A DNA stretch of 37,892 bases, taken from NCBI RefSeq assembly GCF_001580995.1, contig NZ_LHZU01000113.1, positions 1-37,892 of the forward strand. The letters are read 5' to 3'. The notes beneath the pieces are model-generated. The model did no database searches, had not been told where the DNA came from, and saw only the letters and a program-made list of their open reading frames with translations. Made by a program: the position numbers and the translations under genes. Each line of letters opens with the position of its first letter. Within the stretch, counting starts at the first letter, position 1. Below, piece by piece: positions 24,819-37,105 of this stretch. This DNA comes from Acetobacter senegalensis. GTDB lineage: Bacteria; Pseudomonadota; Alphaproteobacteria; Acetobacterales; Acetobacteraceae.

Positions 24819-25181
24819 ATGCCCCGCATCCGTCACACCACGCTGGCCTGTAGCCCCGGCTGCACGGTGGAAGCCACGCTGGAACTGTTCGGGGGCAAGT
24901 GGAAGGCGCTGATCCTGTATCACCTGTTCGAGGACGGGGTGCTGCGGTTCGGCGAACTGCGCCGCCGCCTGCCCAATGTCACGCAGCGGATGCTGACCAA
25001 TCAGTTGCGCGAACTCGAGGCGGACGGGCTGGTCTCACGCACCATTTTCCCCGAGGTGCCCCCGCATGTGGAATATGCCCTGACCGAGTTGGGCAAGACC
25101 CTGAAGCCGGTTATTCAGGCGCTCAAGACGTGGGGGGATCAGTATGCGCGTTCGGTTCAGCGGAACAAAGCTGCTGATTGA
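24819..25181 (+). CDS. HxlR-family (winged helix) regulator with N-terminal cysteines
   Basis: This 120-residue HxlR/MarR-like DNA-binding protein has the core GGKWKALILYHLFEDGVLRFGE at about residues 25-46, then NVTQRMLTNQLRELEADGLV near 53-72. The normal length is 100-130 residues. Two cysteines, C11 and C15 (TLACSPGCTVE), lie just before the first helix. This is the place where redox- and quinone-sensing members such as YodB, QorR and HypR keep their sensor Cys. It is divergent from the Old Yellow Enzyme and aldehyde dehydrogenase operon, so it probably represses them until electrophiles modify Cys11. An AGGA site lies eight bases before the start. Confidence 0.9.
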   Translation: MPRIRHTTLACSPGCTVEATLELFGGKWKALILYHLFEDGVLRFGELRRRLPNVTQRMLTNQLRELEADGLVSRTIFPEVPPHVEYALTELGKTLKPVIQALKTWGDQYARSVQRNKAAD

Positions 25182-25245
25182 GATTAACGGCGAAGCGTTA
25201 TGGACAATTCCTGCAGCAACCTGCCTGTCGGCATAGCAGAAGCAG

Positions 25246-25312
25246 AGCGGACAGGCAGCAATCGCCTCATGACGGACACGAGAAGCATCATGCTAAATTC
25301 TGAAAAGCGGAC
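25246..25312. repeat. Degenerate intergenic repeat, copy A
   Basis: AGCGGACAGGC (25246) is followed by TCGCCTCAT (25262) and AGCGGAC again at 25306. Copy B (26552-26621) has the same three blocks in the same order, with the two AGCGGAC motifs 60 and 61 bases apart respectively. Copy A is the most degenerate over its middle. It occupies the otherwise empty spacer between the HxlR gene and the end of the aldo/keto reductase gene. Confidence 0.45.
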
Positions 25313-25421
25313 GTAAGTATCTGTATCTGCCGAGCTGAAAAAAGCTGAAGAGCGCTGCCAGTGAGGATGGTAGAAATAAGAGTCGACCGGCCCAGATACT
25401 TGCACCGGCTCTATCTTACTC

Positions 25422-26429
25422 CTAACCCTTTCCGAACCCCGATTTCTCGCTGTCGAGTACCTCCATCTGTTTCGGATCGTAGCGTTCCCCGGCAGCAGAC
25501 CCTTTTGGAACTGCCTGCTCGATAGCAGCCAGATCGTCAGGCGTCAGCGCAAGATCAAGCGCACCCAGCGCCTCGGAGAGCCGATCGCGTCGGCGGGCTC
25601 CTACAAGTGGTACGATGTCGTCACCCTGTGCTGCCACCCAGGCAATTGCGAGTTGGGCCACGCTTGCGCCCTTGGTGGCTGCAATTTCGCGTAATGTCTC
25701 CACAAGGGCCAGATTGCGCTCGACATTGCCTTCCTGAAAGCGGGGACTACGAACCCGAAAATCCCCTGGCCCCTTAGCCCCTTGCCAGTGCCCACTGATT
25801 AGACCACGCGCGAGCACGCCATAGGCTGTTATGCCGATGCCAAGTTCACGACAGGCAGGAAGAATTTTGTCCTCGATGCCACGCGAAATCAGCGAATATT
25901 CAATCTGAAGGTCACTGATTGGGTGGACGGAAGCCGCGCGCCGGATGGTTTCCGGGCCAACTTCCGAAAGACCGATATGCCGGACATAACCCGCCTGAAC
26001 CATCTCGGCGATGGCGCCAATCGTATCCTCGATAGGCACAGCCGGGTCCAGCCGTGCAGGCCGGTAGATGTCGACATGATCAAGCCCGAGCCGTTGCAGG
26101 GTATAGGCCAGGAAGTTTTTCATGGCAGCAGGCCGTGCGTCGTAGGAGCCCCAGTTGCCACCCGGGTCGCGCATCGCACCAAACTTGACGCTGACGAGGA
26201 ATCTGTCGCGAGGAATATCCTTGATCGCCTCACCGATTAGCATTTCGTTATGGCCCATGCCATAAAAATCGCCGGTGTCGAGAAGCGTGATCCCAGCGTC
26301 CAGCGCGGCATGGATGGTAGCGATGCTTTCTTTCCGATCAGCCGGACCATACATGCCGGACATGCTCATACACCCAAGACCGATTTCGGATACCTGAGGG
26401 CCGCTCTTACCAAGTTGCCGCAATTTCAT
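25422..26429 (-). CDS. Aldo/keto reductase with substituted catalytic His
   Basis: This 335-residue AKR of the AKR13-like group opens [20 protein letters not shown]. Catalytic Asp51 and Tyr56 are in LLDTGDFYG and Lys82 in SVKFG. The position of the usual active-site His (YYQHRVDP in the relative at 27722) reads IYRPARLDP, with Ala125 in its place. This form recurs in a known subgroup, so it is probably not a mutation, but it should shift activity away from simple carbonyl reduction. The C-terminal cofactor region ([18 protein letters not shown]) is intact. It lies alone on the minus strand between two copies of a degenerate repeat. Substrate unknown. Confidence 0.88.
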   Translation of the reverse strand: MKLRQLGKSGPQVSEIGLGCMSMSGMYGPADRKESIATIHAALDAGITLLDTGDFYGMGHNEMLIGEAIKDIPRDRFLVSVKFGAMRDPGGNWGSYDARPAAMKNFLAYTLQRLGLDHVDIYRPARLDPAVPIEDTIGAIAEMVQAGYVRHIGLSEVGPETIRRAASVHPISDLQIEYSLISRGIEDKILPACRELGIGITAYGVLARGLISGHWQGAKGPGDFRVRSPRFQEGNVERNLALVETLREIAATKGASVAQLAIAWVAAQGDDIVPLVGARRRDRLSEALGALDLALTPDDLAAIEQAVPKGSAAGERYDPKQMEVLDSEKSGFGKG

Positions 26430-26551
26430 ATTTCAGAAAAATCCCTATTTCTTGAAGCAGAACCCTACCACACAGGCTATCTTTCGATAACCTTTCTTCC
26501 GTGCAGCTTTTCGTCCTTTGGAACGGAACGAATTTTCCGTTTGATGGAGCA

Positions 26552-26621
26552 AGCGGACAGGCTGTAGTCGCCTTCATCTCGGTCATTTGAGCGTTTATAG
26601 TGGTTGCCCGAAAGCGGACAT
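26552..26621. repeat. Degenerate intergenic repeat, copy B
   Basis: This copy has AGCGGACAGGC at 26552, TCGCCTTCAT at 26568, TCGGTCATTTG at 26579, and GTTGCCCGAAAGCGGACAT ending at 26621. It shares the TCGGTC...AGCGGACAT spacing (34 bases) with copy C at 29707-29759. It sits in the 248-base spacer between the starts of the minus-strand aldo/keto reductase gene and the end of the LysR gene. Confidence 0.5.
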
Positions 26622-26677
26622 TGTTACGCGAAGCGCGACAGACGGAACGTGGGACTGTCGTCTCTGACAAAGCTTAT

Positions 26678-27571
26678 TCATCCCTTGTAACGCAAAGCAT
26701 CCAGAACAAGGCTAAATGCTGGCGAGGGCTGACGCCTGCTTGGGTAATATAGATAATAGCCGTCGAATGGCTCGCACCACTCTTCAAGAATTCGCACCAG
26801 GCTTCCGGAAGAAAGGTGATCTTTGACATGATCCTCAAGCATGAAAGCAATGCCGTGCCCGGTGAGGGCGGCTTCCATAATCAGATTGATATCATTGAAC
26901 ACAAGCTGTCCTCGTGTTTTAACCCGGATATCTTTGCCATCGCGCTCAAACTCCCAAGCGTATAATCCACCAGCAGTCGGCAAGCGCAGATTGATGCAGT
27001 TATGTTGCGCCAGATCGTACGGCGTTTCCGGAATGCTCTTTCCGCTCAGATATGATGGGGAGACCACAGCAGCCATCCGAAGACGTGGGCTGATTGGTAT
27101 CGCAATCATGTCCTGCTCCAGTCTTTCTCCAAGCCTTATCCCGGCGTCATATCGTTCAGCCACGATGTCGACGAGGCCTCCTTCGATATTGATTTCTACA
27201 TGGATGTCAGGATTTTCGGCAGTGAGACGATCAATAGCTGGCCAGAGCACTGCGCGCGCCGCATGAGCACTTGCTGTGATCCGAATGTTACCAGCCGGGC
27301 GGTCCCGCAACTCGGTCAGAGCGGCAAGCTTCTGATCAATCTCCTCAAGGGCAGGACGTAGTGTTTCTATAAGGCGCTCACCAGCCAATGTAGGTGCGAC
27401 ACTCCTGGTTGTACGTGTAAGGAGCCGGAGGCCCAATCTGGCTTCGAGCCGCCGAAGAGAATGACTGAGCGCAGATTGTGAAATGCCAAGCTTGCCTGCG
27501 GCCTTGGTAAAACTGCCTTCATCAGCAACTGCCATGAACATAGCCAGACTTCCAAGCTCTTCACGCCGCAT
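26678..27571 (-). CDS. LysR-family regulator of the aldo/keto reductase genes
   Basis: This 297-residue LysR protein has the HTH segment MFMAVADEGSFTKAAGKLGISQ, then SLRRLEARLGLRLLTRTTRS. The C-terminal part (DAGIRLGERLEQDMIAIPIS, then PFDGYYLYYPSRRQPSPAF) is the CrgA-type effector domain with the conserved 'YYPSRRQ' ending. It is divergent from the aldo/keto reductase pair at 27722-29590, so it very likely regulates them. Two dyads occupy the space between (27598-27612 and 27646-27661). Confidence 0.92.
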   Translation of the reverse strand: MRREELGSLAMFMAVADEGSFTKAAGKLGISQSALSHSLRRLEARLGLRLLTRTTRSVAPTLAGERLIETLRPALEEIDQKLAALTELRDRPAGNIRITASAHAARAVLWPAIDRLTAENPDIHVEINIEGGLVDIVAERYDAGIRLGERLEQDMIAIPISPRLRMAAVVSPSYLSGKSIPETPYDLAQHNCINLRLPTAGGLYAWEFERDGKDIRVKTRGQLVFNDINLIMEAALTGHGIAFMLEDHVKDHLSSGSLVRILEEWCEPFDGYYLYYPSRRQPSPAFSLVLDALRYKG

Positions 27572-27597
27572 TATGCTCAGGCCTTCTCACAGGTTTC

Positions 27598-29590
<1,993 letters not shown>

Positions 29591-29706
29591 GAAGTATCGT
29601 CTCAGGGGTGTCTGTGTGAATTGAGATTGTTGCGGATCTTATTCAAATCAAGTGAATGTTTTTTCGATCCATACGAGTTAAAGGGAATGTCCTGGTATCG
29701 ACAATT

Positions 29707-29759
29707 TCGCGTCATGTCGGTCGTTTGGACCACAAGGTTGTTTGCCAAATAGCGGACAT
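29707..29759. repeat. Degenerate intergenic repeat, copy C
   Basis: TCGCGTCAT-GTCGGTCGTTTG is followed by GTTGTTTGCCAAATAGCGGACAT. The distance between TCGGTC (29717) and AGCGGACAT (29751) is 34 bases, exactly as in copy B. The rest of the 29591-29923 spacer shows no gene that I can support. Confidence 0.45.
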
Positions 29760-29923
29760 CAGCGCTTCAAAGCCTCGTTGCAGAGATTGTCTGGATCTCA
29801 CTAATTGTACCTCTTGAATGATCCCAAGACACAGACGGGCAACCCATGGACGTTGCGATGAAAATTTCAGCGATACGGAATTGTGATCGGATCATATGAC
29901 AAGCACGCCCTTATATCCTCGTC

Positions 29924-29964
29924 ATACTGCCCTATAGTATGACAAGGATACTCAAGGGTAGTAT
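29924..29964 (+). promoter_or_regulatory. Two tandem FrmR operators
   Basis: ATACT-GCCCTAT-AGTAT (29924-29940) and ATACT-CAAGGGT-AGTAT (29948-29964) are dyads of identical arms and seven-base spacers, centred 24 bases apart. This is the form recognised by CsoR/RcnR/FrmR-type repressors (outer AT-rich arms around a G/C tract). They lie 19-60 bases before the frmR start, so repression by promoter blocking is likely. The tracts face opposite ways (CCC, then GGG). Confidence 0.75.
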
Positions 29965-29982
29965 ATTCGGGAGTAAGCGTTC

Positions 29983-31409
<1,427 letters not shown>

Positions 31410-31468
31410 GGTCTACGTCTCACCGCGCAACATCATTTCCAATGGTTGGAAATTACAGGAGAACGATC

Positions 31469-31870
31469 ATGGCAGTTATTTCCGGTGACGGTGTTTTCTC
31501 TCACGTTTTTCTTGGGGCAGTGGATACTGCGGTATCCGCGAAATTCTATGACGCCGCGCTTGCGGCTCTGGGCATAAAAAACCTGGGGCCGTTCGGGCAT
31601 GGGTGGATTCTGTATGGCCGCGAAAAGCCAGCCTTCATCATTGCACGTCCTGGCAACGGTGAAGCGCCCTCAAGCAACGGTGTCACCATCGGTTTTGCAG
31701 CAGCGACACCCGCCGAAGTGGAGGCTTTTCATGCCGCAGGTCTTGCCAATGGGGGAACCGATGAAGGCGCACCCGGCCCGCGAAGCCACTTACCGGGCGC
31801 TTACGCTGCCTATCTCCGGGATCCGGCAGGGAACAAGATCTGCAGTTATACCTTCACGGACGGTAACTGA
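31469..31870 (+). CDS. VOC-family (glyoxalase-fold) protein
   Basis: This 133-residue protein from the ATG at 31469 (AGGAGAAC site) has the paired beta-alpha-beta pattern of the vicinal oxygen chelate superfamily: GVFSHVFLGAVDTAVSAKFYDA, later GVTIGFAAATPAEVEAFHAA, and YAAYLRDPAGNKICSYTF near the end. Possible metal ligands are His13 and residues in the last strand. The function is unknown. Its place between frmA and frmB suggests a role with glutathione adducts of formaldehyde or with another aldehyde. A longer start at 31442 lies upstream of the ribosome site and is less likely. Confidence 0.85.
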   Translation: MAVISGDGVFSHVFLGAVDTAVSAKFYDAALAALGIKNLGPFGHGWILYGREKPAFIIARPGNGEAPSSNGVTIGFAAATPAEVEAFHAAGLANGGTDEGAPGPRSHLPGAYAAYLRDPAGNKICSYTFTDGN

Positions 31871-31894
31871 CATGCGCAAAAGGCAGTGAGAGCC

Positions 31895-32722
31895 ATGGAA
31901 CGCAAGGAAACACACGCCTCTTTTGGGGGCGTGCAGGAAGTCTGGCGACACAAATCCGTGTCGTTGGGTGTGGAAGCAAACTTCGCGATCTACCTGCCGC
32001 CGCAGGCAAAAACTGAAAAGGTTCCCGTTCTTTACTGGCTCTCCGGTCTGACATGTACGGAGCAGAACTTCATTGGCAAGGCTGGCGCGCAACGCGTGGC
32101 CGCAGAACTGGGCATCGCCATTGTCGCGCCGGATACCAGTCCACGGGGCGTGGGTGTGGCTGATGACGATGCGTACGATCTTGGACAGGGTGCCGGATTT
32201 TACCTCAATGCGACGCAGGAGCCGTGGGCTGCGCATTATCGGATGTATGATTACGTCGTCACGGAACTTCCTGCGCTGATTGAGGCGAGCTTTCCGGTTA
32301 CGCAGCAGCGAGGCATTGCGGGACATTCGATGGGTGGATTTGGCGCCATCATGATCGCACTGCGTAATCCTGGCCGCTATCGTTCTGTGTCAGCCTTTTC
32401 ACCCATTGTGGCGCCAACGCAGGTACCATGGGGTGAAAAAGCATTCAGTGCTTATCTGGGTCCGGATCGTGCCAGTTGGGTAGCCTATGACCCGCTTGAA
32501 CTTGTGCGGACAGCGAAGGAAAGACTACCTGTTCTGATAGATCAGGGTCTGGCGGACCAGTTTCTGAAAGAACAGCTCAGGCCAGAACTGCTCCAGGAAG
32601 CCGCACGGAATGCAGGGCAGGAACTTATCCTGAATCTTCGTCCTGATTACGATCACAGCTATTATTTTGTAGCCAGTTTTATTGCAGATCATCTCAGATA
32701 TTTCGTGAGTAAACTACGATGA
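31895..32722 (+). CDS. frmB: S-formylglutathione hydrolase
   Basis: This 275-residue esterase-D family serine hydrolase releases formate and glutathione from S-formylglutathione, completing formaldehyde detoxification. The triad is visible: Ser145 in GHSMGG, Asp221 in DQGLADQF and His254 in YDHSYYF. The oxyanion region [14 protein letters not shown] is near 46-59. The length matches FrmB/YeiG. I chose the ATG at 31895, since an alternative GTG three codons earlier has no better ribosome site. It is the last gene of frmR-frmA-VOC-frmB; no clear terminator follows in the 226-base spacer, which is otherwise empty. Confidence 0.95.
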   Translation: MERKETHASFGGVQEVWRHKSVSLGVEANFAIYLPPQAKTEKVPVLYWLSGLTCTEQNFIGKAGAQRVAAELGIAIVAPDTSPRGVGVADDDAYDLGQGAGFYLNATQEPWAAHYRMYDYVVTELPALIEASFPVTQQRGIAGHSMGGFGAIMIALRNPGRYRSVSAFSPIVAPTQVPWGEKAFSAYLGPDRASWVAYDPLELVRTAKERLPVLIDQGLADQFLKEQLRPELLQEAARNAGQELILNLRPDYDHSYYFVASFIADHLRYFVSKLR

Positions 32723-32948
32723 ATAGATTGTGAGTTTTTTGGATCCGGAATTTTCTGGCTTTGAGTGGAGATGAAATCTGTTAGGGGCATCTTTCAAACT
32801 GTAAAATCAGCTGACAACTTTCTGCTCCTTCTATCCGGAATCAGACATGCAATGCTGCTCAAAGATCAGAGATGTCGTCATTGAATGGTAGGATTGAAGC
32901 GATCGGTATGGACTGGTTAACAGAGAGAACTTGATGTAACGGTGACAC

Positions 32949-33338
32949 ATGACTCCACGTGCTCACAGTCCAACTTACCTGCTGGCCTTCTGGCCTCTCG
33001 TATTGCTTGCACTGATTGCACGCCTGACATTTGGCGGGATTGCTTCCCCAGCGGCACTGGTCGACGATCCTCTCAAAACTTTCACGAAGCTGAACATTCT
33101 TTGCGACGATCAGAGCGCATCGTCTGATCCAGACGGACAGCACCATCGCTCAACCACCCCCGATGATGACGGCTTTCTTCTGTCCGAAGCATTGGACCTG
33201 CTCGTTGTAAGCATCATTTTCTGTCTTTTTGTGGGATTATGTGTTGCTGGCATTCGCCAGACATGGATGTTCACATCCATCCGGGGGCCGCCAACACCGA
33301 AACGGACTTCTCTCTGCCCTCAGGGGCCTCCTGCCTGA
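32949..33338 (+). CDS. Small membrane protein, DUF2946-like
   Basis: This 129-residue protein has an N-terminal hydrophobic helix (YLLAFWPLVLLALIARLTFGG), a polar middle with His-His (GQHHRST) and acidic residues, and a second hydrophobic segment (LLVVSIIFCLFVGLCVAGI). Size and placement immediately before a TonB-dependent receptor resemble the poorly known DUF2946 proteins, often found next to copper or heme genes. The typical family Cys cluster is only partly present (Cys at 52, 91 and 97), so the assignment is tentative. It is 28 bases ahead of the receptor gene and probably cotranscribed. Confidence 0.6.
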   Translation: MTPRAHSPTYLLAFWPLVLLALIARLTFGGIASPAALVDDPLKTFTKLNILCDDQSASSDPDGQHHRSTTPDDDGFLLSEALDLLVVSIIFCLFVGLCVAGIRQTWMFTSIRGPPTPKRTSLCPQGPPA

Positions 33339-33366
33339 TCTGAATTGAAAGAGCCGCTCACCTGCC

Positions 33367-35739
33367 ATGCATGTGAGTATTTTGTGCTGTCTCTTCAGGT
33401 TCCTTCACATGTTTCGTATTGTTTATTTTTCACTCCCGTTTTACGGGACAATGGTCGCTGCCGCCATTTTCTCGGCTACCACTACCTACGCTGCCGTCGG
33501 CACAGAGAAACCTCGCCCACCTTTGAGTAACCGGGTTCTTCCTGCGTCTAGAACTAAAAAAAATCCCGTCAAAACAGAACAGATGCTTGTAACGGGATTA
33601 AGTCGATCCTCTGCCCTTACGCGTCCGGCAGGCCAGACGACTTATAGTTCCGACAGAAGTAATTTCGCGAACCAGGTTGGTCAGAGTGTTGCCGATATGG
33701 TTGTGACTATTCCCGGCGTCAGCTTTACTCAGGGGAATGGCCCTCGCGATACGAACGTGTCCATTCGTGGCTCAGGAGATCGTCAATCATGGGGACTTAA
33801 AAATATTCAGGTTCTGGAAGATGGGTTCCCCATGACCCAACCCGATGGGACCGCCCGGGCCGATCTGATTGATCCTCATGCCTATCAGGGTGTGGATGTT
33901 TTCGAGGGGCCTGCCTCAACCCTGTATGGTAATTACGCCATTAACGGCGCCATCAATTTCCGCACGCGAAAGGGCACAGACATCCACGGACTGGAACTGG
34001 GCTCCGATTTCGGCAGTTTCGGGATGTTCAACAATTACGCCACCCTCGGCTTTGGCAACAGACACTACGATCTGATGATCTTTGGCAGCGATGTGCGTGG
34101 AAACGGCTTCATCGCCAATAGCCGTTATAATACCTCGACAGAAAATATGCGGCTTCGTGTCAATCTGACGTCATCGGATCGTCTTATCCTGAAATTCGTC
34201 AACAACGTCACGGATGCTTTTCTGCCAGCAAGAGTGTCACTCAACCAGTATCGGGCCAATCCCTACCAGCGGGGGTGCACCAATGCGTCCAGTGCTGCGG
34301 CAGGTTGTGCGTCTGTCAATCTGCTGGTCAATGGCCGCTATGGCGCGAAGATTGCCATGAGCCCTGAAGAAGCCGGGTTGGGGCGCTTTGATCGGCGCAC
34401 GGTGGTTGGTTTGCGCTGGGAGCATGATTTAAACAGCTACACAATCTGGCGAAACCAGTTTACATACGATCAGCGCCATATCGACCAACCAACGTCACCT
34501 ATGGCGTATGTCGGTCCTTATAATTCCTATAATGTAAGCAGCGATATCACCAACCATGCGCAACTTGCTGGCAGATCGTTGGAAACGTTTGCTGGCGTCA
34601 GTTTTGATTATCTCGATTTTGGTTCGCAGACTTACAACATCATGCCCCTTGGCGGTGCGACACGAGGGGCCATGAATTCGGAAAGTTATGGGCACCAGTG
34701 GAATCTTGGCGCGCGCTTTCAGGAAGACTGGCATTTTGCACCCGACTGGCACATCGTCGTAGGGCTTGGCGGCACATATTCCGATATTGGCGCAACCGAA
34801 ACACTCTATGGCTACTCCGCAACGGTCAACACCCAGCGGGCCATCACAGCCAATCGTTTCTATTTCAATCTCGCACCAGAAGGCGCGTTGATTTATACGC
34901 CTTCAAAAGACTGGACACTGCATACCCGTGTTGGCACAGCCTATGGCCCGCCATCCTCTTCCAATCTTTTCATTACGCCACAGGGGGAATACGGGAACAA
35001 TACACAACTGAAAAGCCAGACAAGTGTCGGCGTTGATCTGGGAGCCGATTGGCATCCCTCCTCGACGATCAGCATTCAGGCAACAGGTTTTTACGAGTTT
35101 TATAAAAACGAGTTGGTCAGCCAGTCTGCCGGGGTCAACACCGTTGGCTCCTACACTTTCAACGCACCTGCGTCAGAACATCGTGGTGTTGTTCTGGGGG
35201 TTGAGTGGAAGCCGTTGCCGAAAATGCTTCCCGGTGGTCGGGTTAAACTGAGTTATACCTACGATAATCAGGTTTATACCAATTACACCGAGGTTCTTTC
35301 CAACAGCACGCTCTCACGCAGCTTCAGTCGTAAAGGGCACTATATCCCCGGGGTCATTCCCAATTTCCTCAATGCCCGCTTTCTCTATGATCAACCTGAC
35401 GGTCCACTGGAAGGACTGGGTGGATATGCGGAAGTCACATGGCGGGATTCTTACTGGCTGGATAACGCCAATCGCCTGAAGGCGCCGGGTTATGCGCTGC
35501 TTAATCTTGAAATGCATTATGACCCTCCCGTCCGGTTCGGCTGGGCGCATCGTCTGCACTGGTATTTCGAGGTGCAGAACGTTGCCAACCAGACCTATAT
35601 CGCAGGTGCCACCAACATCAGCGATAAACTGCAATCAGATGGACAACAAGTTGGTGCAGCCACACTCATGGACAGCACTGGTTCCATCTACGCAGGTACG
35701 CCCCGTGCGTATTTCGGCGGCGTGCGCATCAGGTTTTGA
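33367..35739 (+). CDS. TonB-dependent outer-membrane receptor
   Basis: This receptor of up to 790 residues has a signal peptide (second possible start at 33409, MFRIVYFSLPFYG), a TonB-box-like QMLVTGLS near residue 75, and a plug domain (VADMVVTIPGVSFTQGNGPRD, NVSIRGSGDRQS, VFEGPASTLYGN). A 22-strand barrel follows, ending in AYFGGVRIRF with the terminal Phe needed for outer-membrane insertion. A likely disulfide loop (CTNASSAAAGC) lies in an extracellular region. The ligand cannot be read directly. The downstream PepSY protein with a Met-rich motif and the SCO gene point to copper or another metal complex. It overlaps the next gene's upstream in-frame sequence but not its chosen start. Confidence 0.93.
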   Translation: MHVSILCCLFRFLHMFRIVYFSLPFYGTMVAAAIFSATTTYAAVGTEKPRPPLSNRVLPASRTKKNPVKTEQMLVTGLSRSSALTRPAGQTTYSSDRSNFANQVGQSVADMVVTIPGVSFTQGNGPRDTNVSIRGSGDRQSWGLKNIQVLEDGFPMTQPDGTARADLIDPHAYQGVDVFEGPASTLYGNYAINGAINFRTRKGTDIHGLELGSDFGSFGMFNNYATLGFGNRHYDLMIFGSDVRGNGFIANSRYNTSTENMRLRVNLTSSDRLILKFVNNVTDAFLPARVSLNQYRANPYQRGCTNASSAAAGCASVNLLVNGRYGAKIAMSPEEAGLGRFDRRTVVGLRWEHDLNSYTIWRNQFTYDQRHIDQPTSPMAYVGPYNSYNVSSDITNHAQLAGRSLETFAGVSFDYLDFGSQTYNIMPLGGATRGAMNSESYGHQWNLGARFQEDWHFAPDWHIVVGLGGTYSDIGATETLYGYSATVNTQRAITANRFYFNLAPEGALIYTPSKDWTLHTRVGTAYGPPSSSNLFITPQGEYGNNTQLKSQTSVGVDLGADWHPSSTISIQATGFYEFYKNELVSQSAGVNTVGSYTFNAPASEHRGVVLGVEWKPLPKMLPGGRVKLSYTYDNQVYTNYTEVLSNSTLSRSFSRKGHYIPGVIPNFLNARFLYDQPDGPLEGLGGYAEVTWRDSYWLDNANRLKAPGYALLNLEMHYDPPVRFGWAHRLHWYFEVQNVANQTYIAGATNISDKLQSDGQQVGAATLMDSTGSIYAGTPRAYFGGVRIRF

Positions 35740-35750
35740 GGGATAGTACC

Positions 35751-37103
35751 ATGACCATACACAGAGCCACTCTCTGGCCAGACCGTCGCACGCTCTGGCG
35801 CTGGCATTTCTTCTCAGGGCTGTTCTGCCTGCCTTTTGTGGCTTTTCTCTCGCTGACCGGGGCTGTTTATCTCTTCAAACCTCAGATTGATGACTGGATT
35901 GACTGGCGATATGACCATTTGCCCATAGTCCTGTCGCCCTCTCCCGAGCAGGACGTTCAGACAGCCGTAGCAGCCGTGCCGCAGGGGGCTTTTCTGGCTT
36001 ATGAACTTCCCCGGACTGAGCAGAGTGCTGCGCGTGTTCTTGTTAGTAGGCCAGACGGCGAAGCTGTGCGGGTCTATGTGAACAGGAACACCCACACTGT
36101 TGTGAAAACTGTTCTGGAAGAAAGCAGATTTGAGCGGCTGGTTTTCCGGCTGCATGGGCAGTTGCTGTTGGGTAATGTGGGTTCTGTCATTATGGAAATG
36201 GTTGCATCATGGACCATTGTGCTCATTGTGACAGGCGTGCTGCTCTGGTGGCCACGTAATCAACGCGGACTGGCAGGCGTTATCTATCCACGCCTTGGAA
36301 CAAAGGGACGAACCCGCTGGCGGGATCTCCATGCGGTCACTGGTATTTGGACGTCAGTGTTTCTCATACTGTTTCTGGTATCCGGTCTACCGTGGTCTTT
36401 CGTCTGGGGGCACGCCCTGCAATCAGTCGAGAGCACGGTTGGTCGTCTGACCTCTGTCAAGGACTGGGAAATTGGCGCGGTTCCAGCCGCCACGGTTATA
36501 GCAGGGCTCCCGGTCGGACAACCACATAGCCTTCCCGTAAAAGACAGTATGGATATGCCCGGTATGGACATGCCAGCCGCCTCCCCCTCTTTTCCTGAAG
36601 GAGACTTGTTAAGCAGTCTGGATACTGTTGTACAGACTGCGAACACTCTTTCCCTGCCAACTCCGGTAATCATTACACCGTCTGGCTCTCTATGGACTGT
36701 GCGTTCCGACACGCAAAACCGACCTTTGCGGGAAAGTGTGACGGTAACACCCGACGGCCATGTGATGACACAGGAAACGTTTGCCCAGAAAGGCTTTATG
36801 GATCGGATCATTGGCTACGGTGTTGCTGCGCATGAGGGCCAACTTTTTGGAGGGATAAATCAGGCTATCAACCTTTTAGTGGCAGTCGGCTTACTGATGA
36901 TGAGCACTGCAGCATCAGTGTTGTGGCTTAAACGCAAACCTGCGGGCTCTTTGGGTGCTCCGGCCGCCGTGCCCTCTCGGAAATACGGCATTGTCGGTAT
37001 TACGACCCTTGTCATTCTGGGGCTGCTTCTACCAGAATTGGGGGTCGCATTACTTGTTCTGGTTCTCGCAAACCTGATGTTTGCGAGATTACATCCGACC
37101 TGA
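35751..37103 (+). CDS. PepSY-associated transmembrane protein with Met-rich motif
   Basis: This 450-residue inner-membrane protein of the PepSY_TM family has four main hydrophobic segments: about 18-42 (FFSGLFCLPFVAFLSLTGAVYLF), 148-168, 198-222, and paired helices near the C-terminus. The periplasmic domain contains DSMDMPGMDMP (265-275), a methionine- and aspartate-rich run reminiscent of copper-binding sequences. Conserved His residues occur in LHGQLL and DLHAVTG. Family members couple with TonB-dependent receptors, often reducing or moving ferric or copper complexes. The start at 35751 has a GAGGGA site and lies 11 bases after the receptor stop. It ends two bases from the convergent SCO gene. 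Confidence 0.88.
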   Translation: MTIHRATLWPDRRTLWRWHFFSGLFCLPFVAFLSLTGAVYLFKPQIDDWIDWRYDHLPIVLSPSPEQDVQTAVAAVPQGAFLAYELPRTEQSAARVLVSRPDGEAVRVYVNRNTHTVVKTVLEESRFERLVFRLHGQLLLGNVGSVIMEMVASWTIVLIVTGVLLWWPRNQRGLAGVIYPRLGTKGRTRWRDLHAVTGIWTSVFLILFLVSGLPWSFVWGHALQSVESTVGRLTSVKDWEIGAVPAATVIAGLPVGQPHSLPVKDSMDMPGMDMPAASPSFPEGDLLSSLDTVVQTANTLSLPTPVIITPSGSLWTVRSDTQNRPLRESVTVTPDGHVMTQETFAQKGFMDRIIGYGVAAHEGQLFGGINQAINLLVAVGLLMMSTAASVLWLKRKPAGSLGAPAAVPSRKYGIVGITTLVILGLLLPELGVALLVLVLANLMFARLHPT

Positions 37104-37105
37104 CA

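Noticed and set aside
26407..26670. 87-codon minus-strand frame over the spacer next to the aldo/keto reductase
   Set aside because: It coincides with degenerate repeat copy B, overlaps the reductase start and has low-complexity, unconserved sequence.
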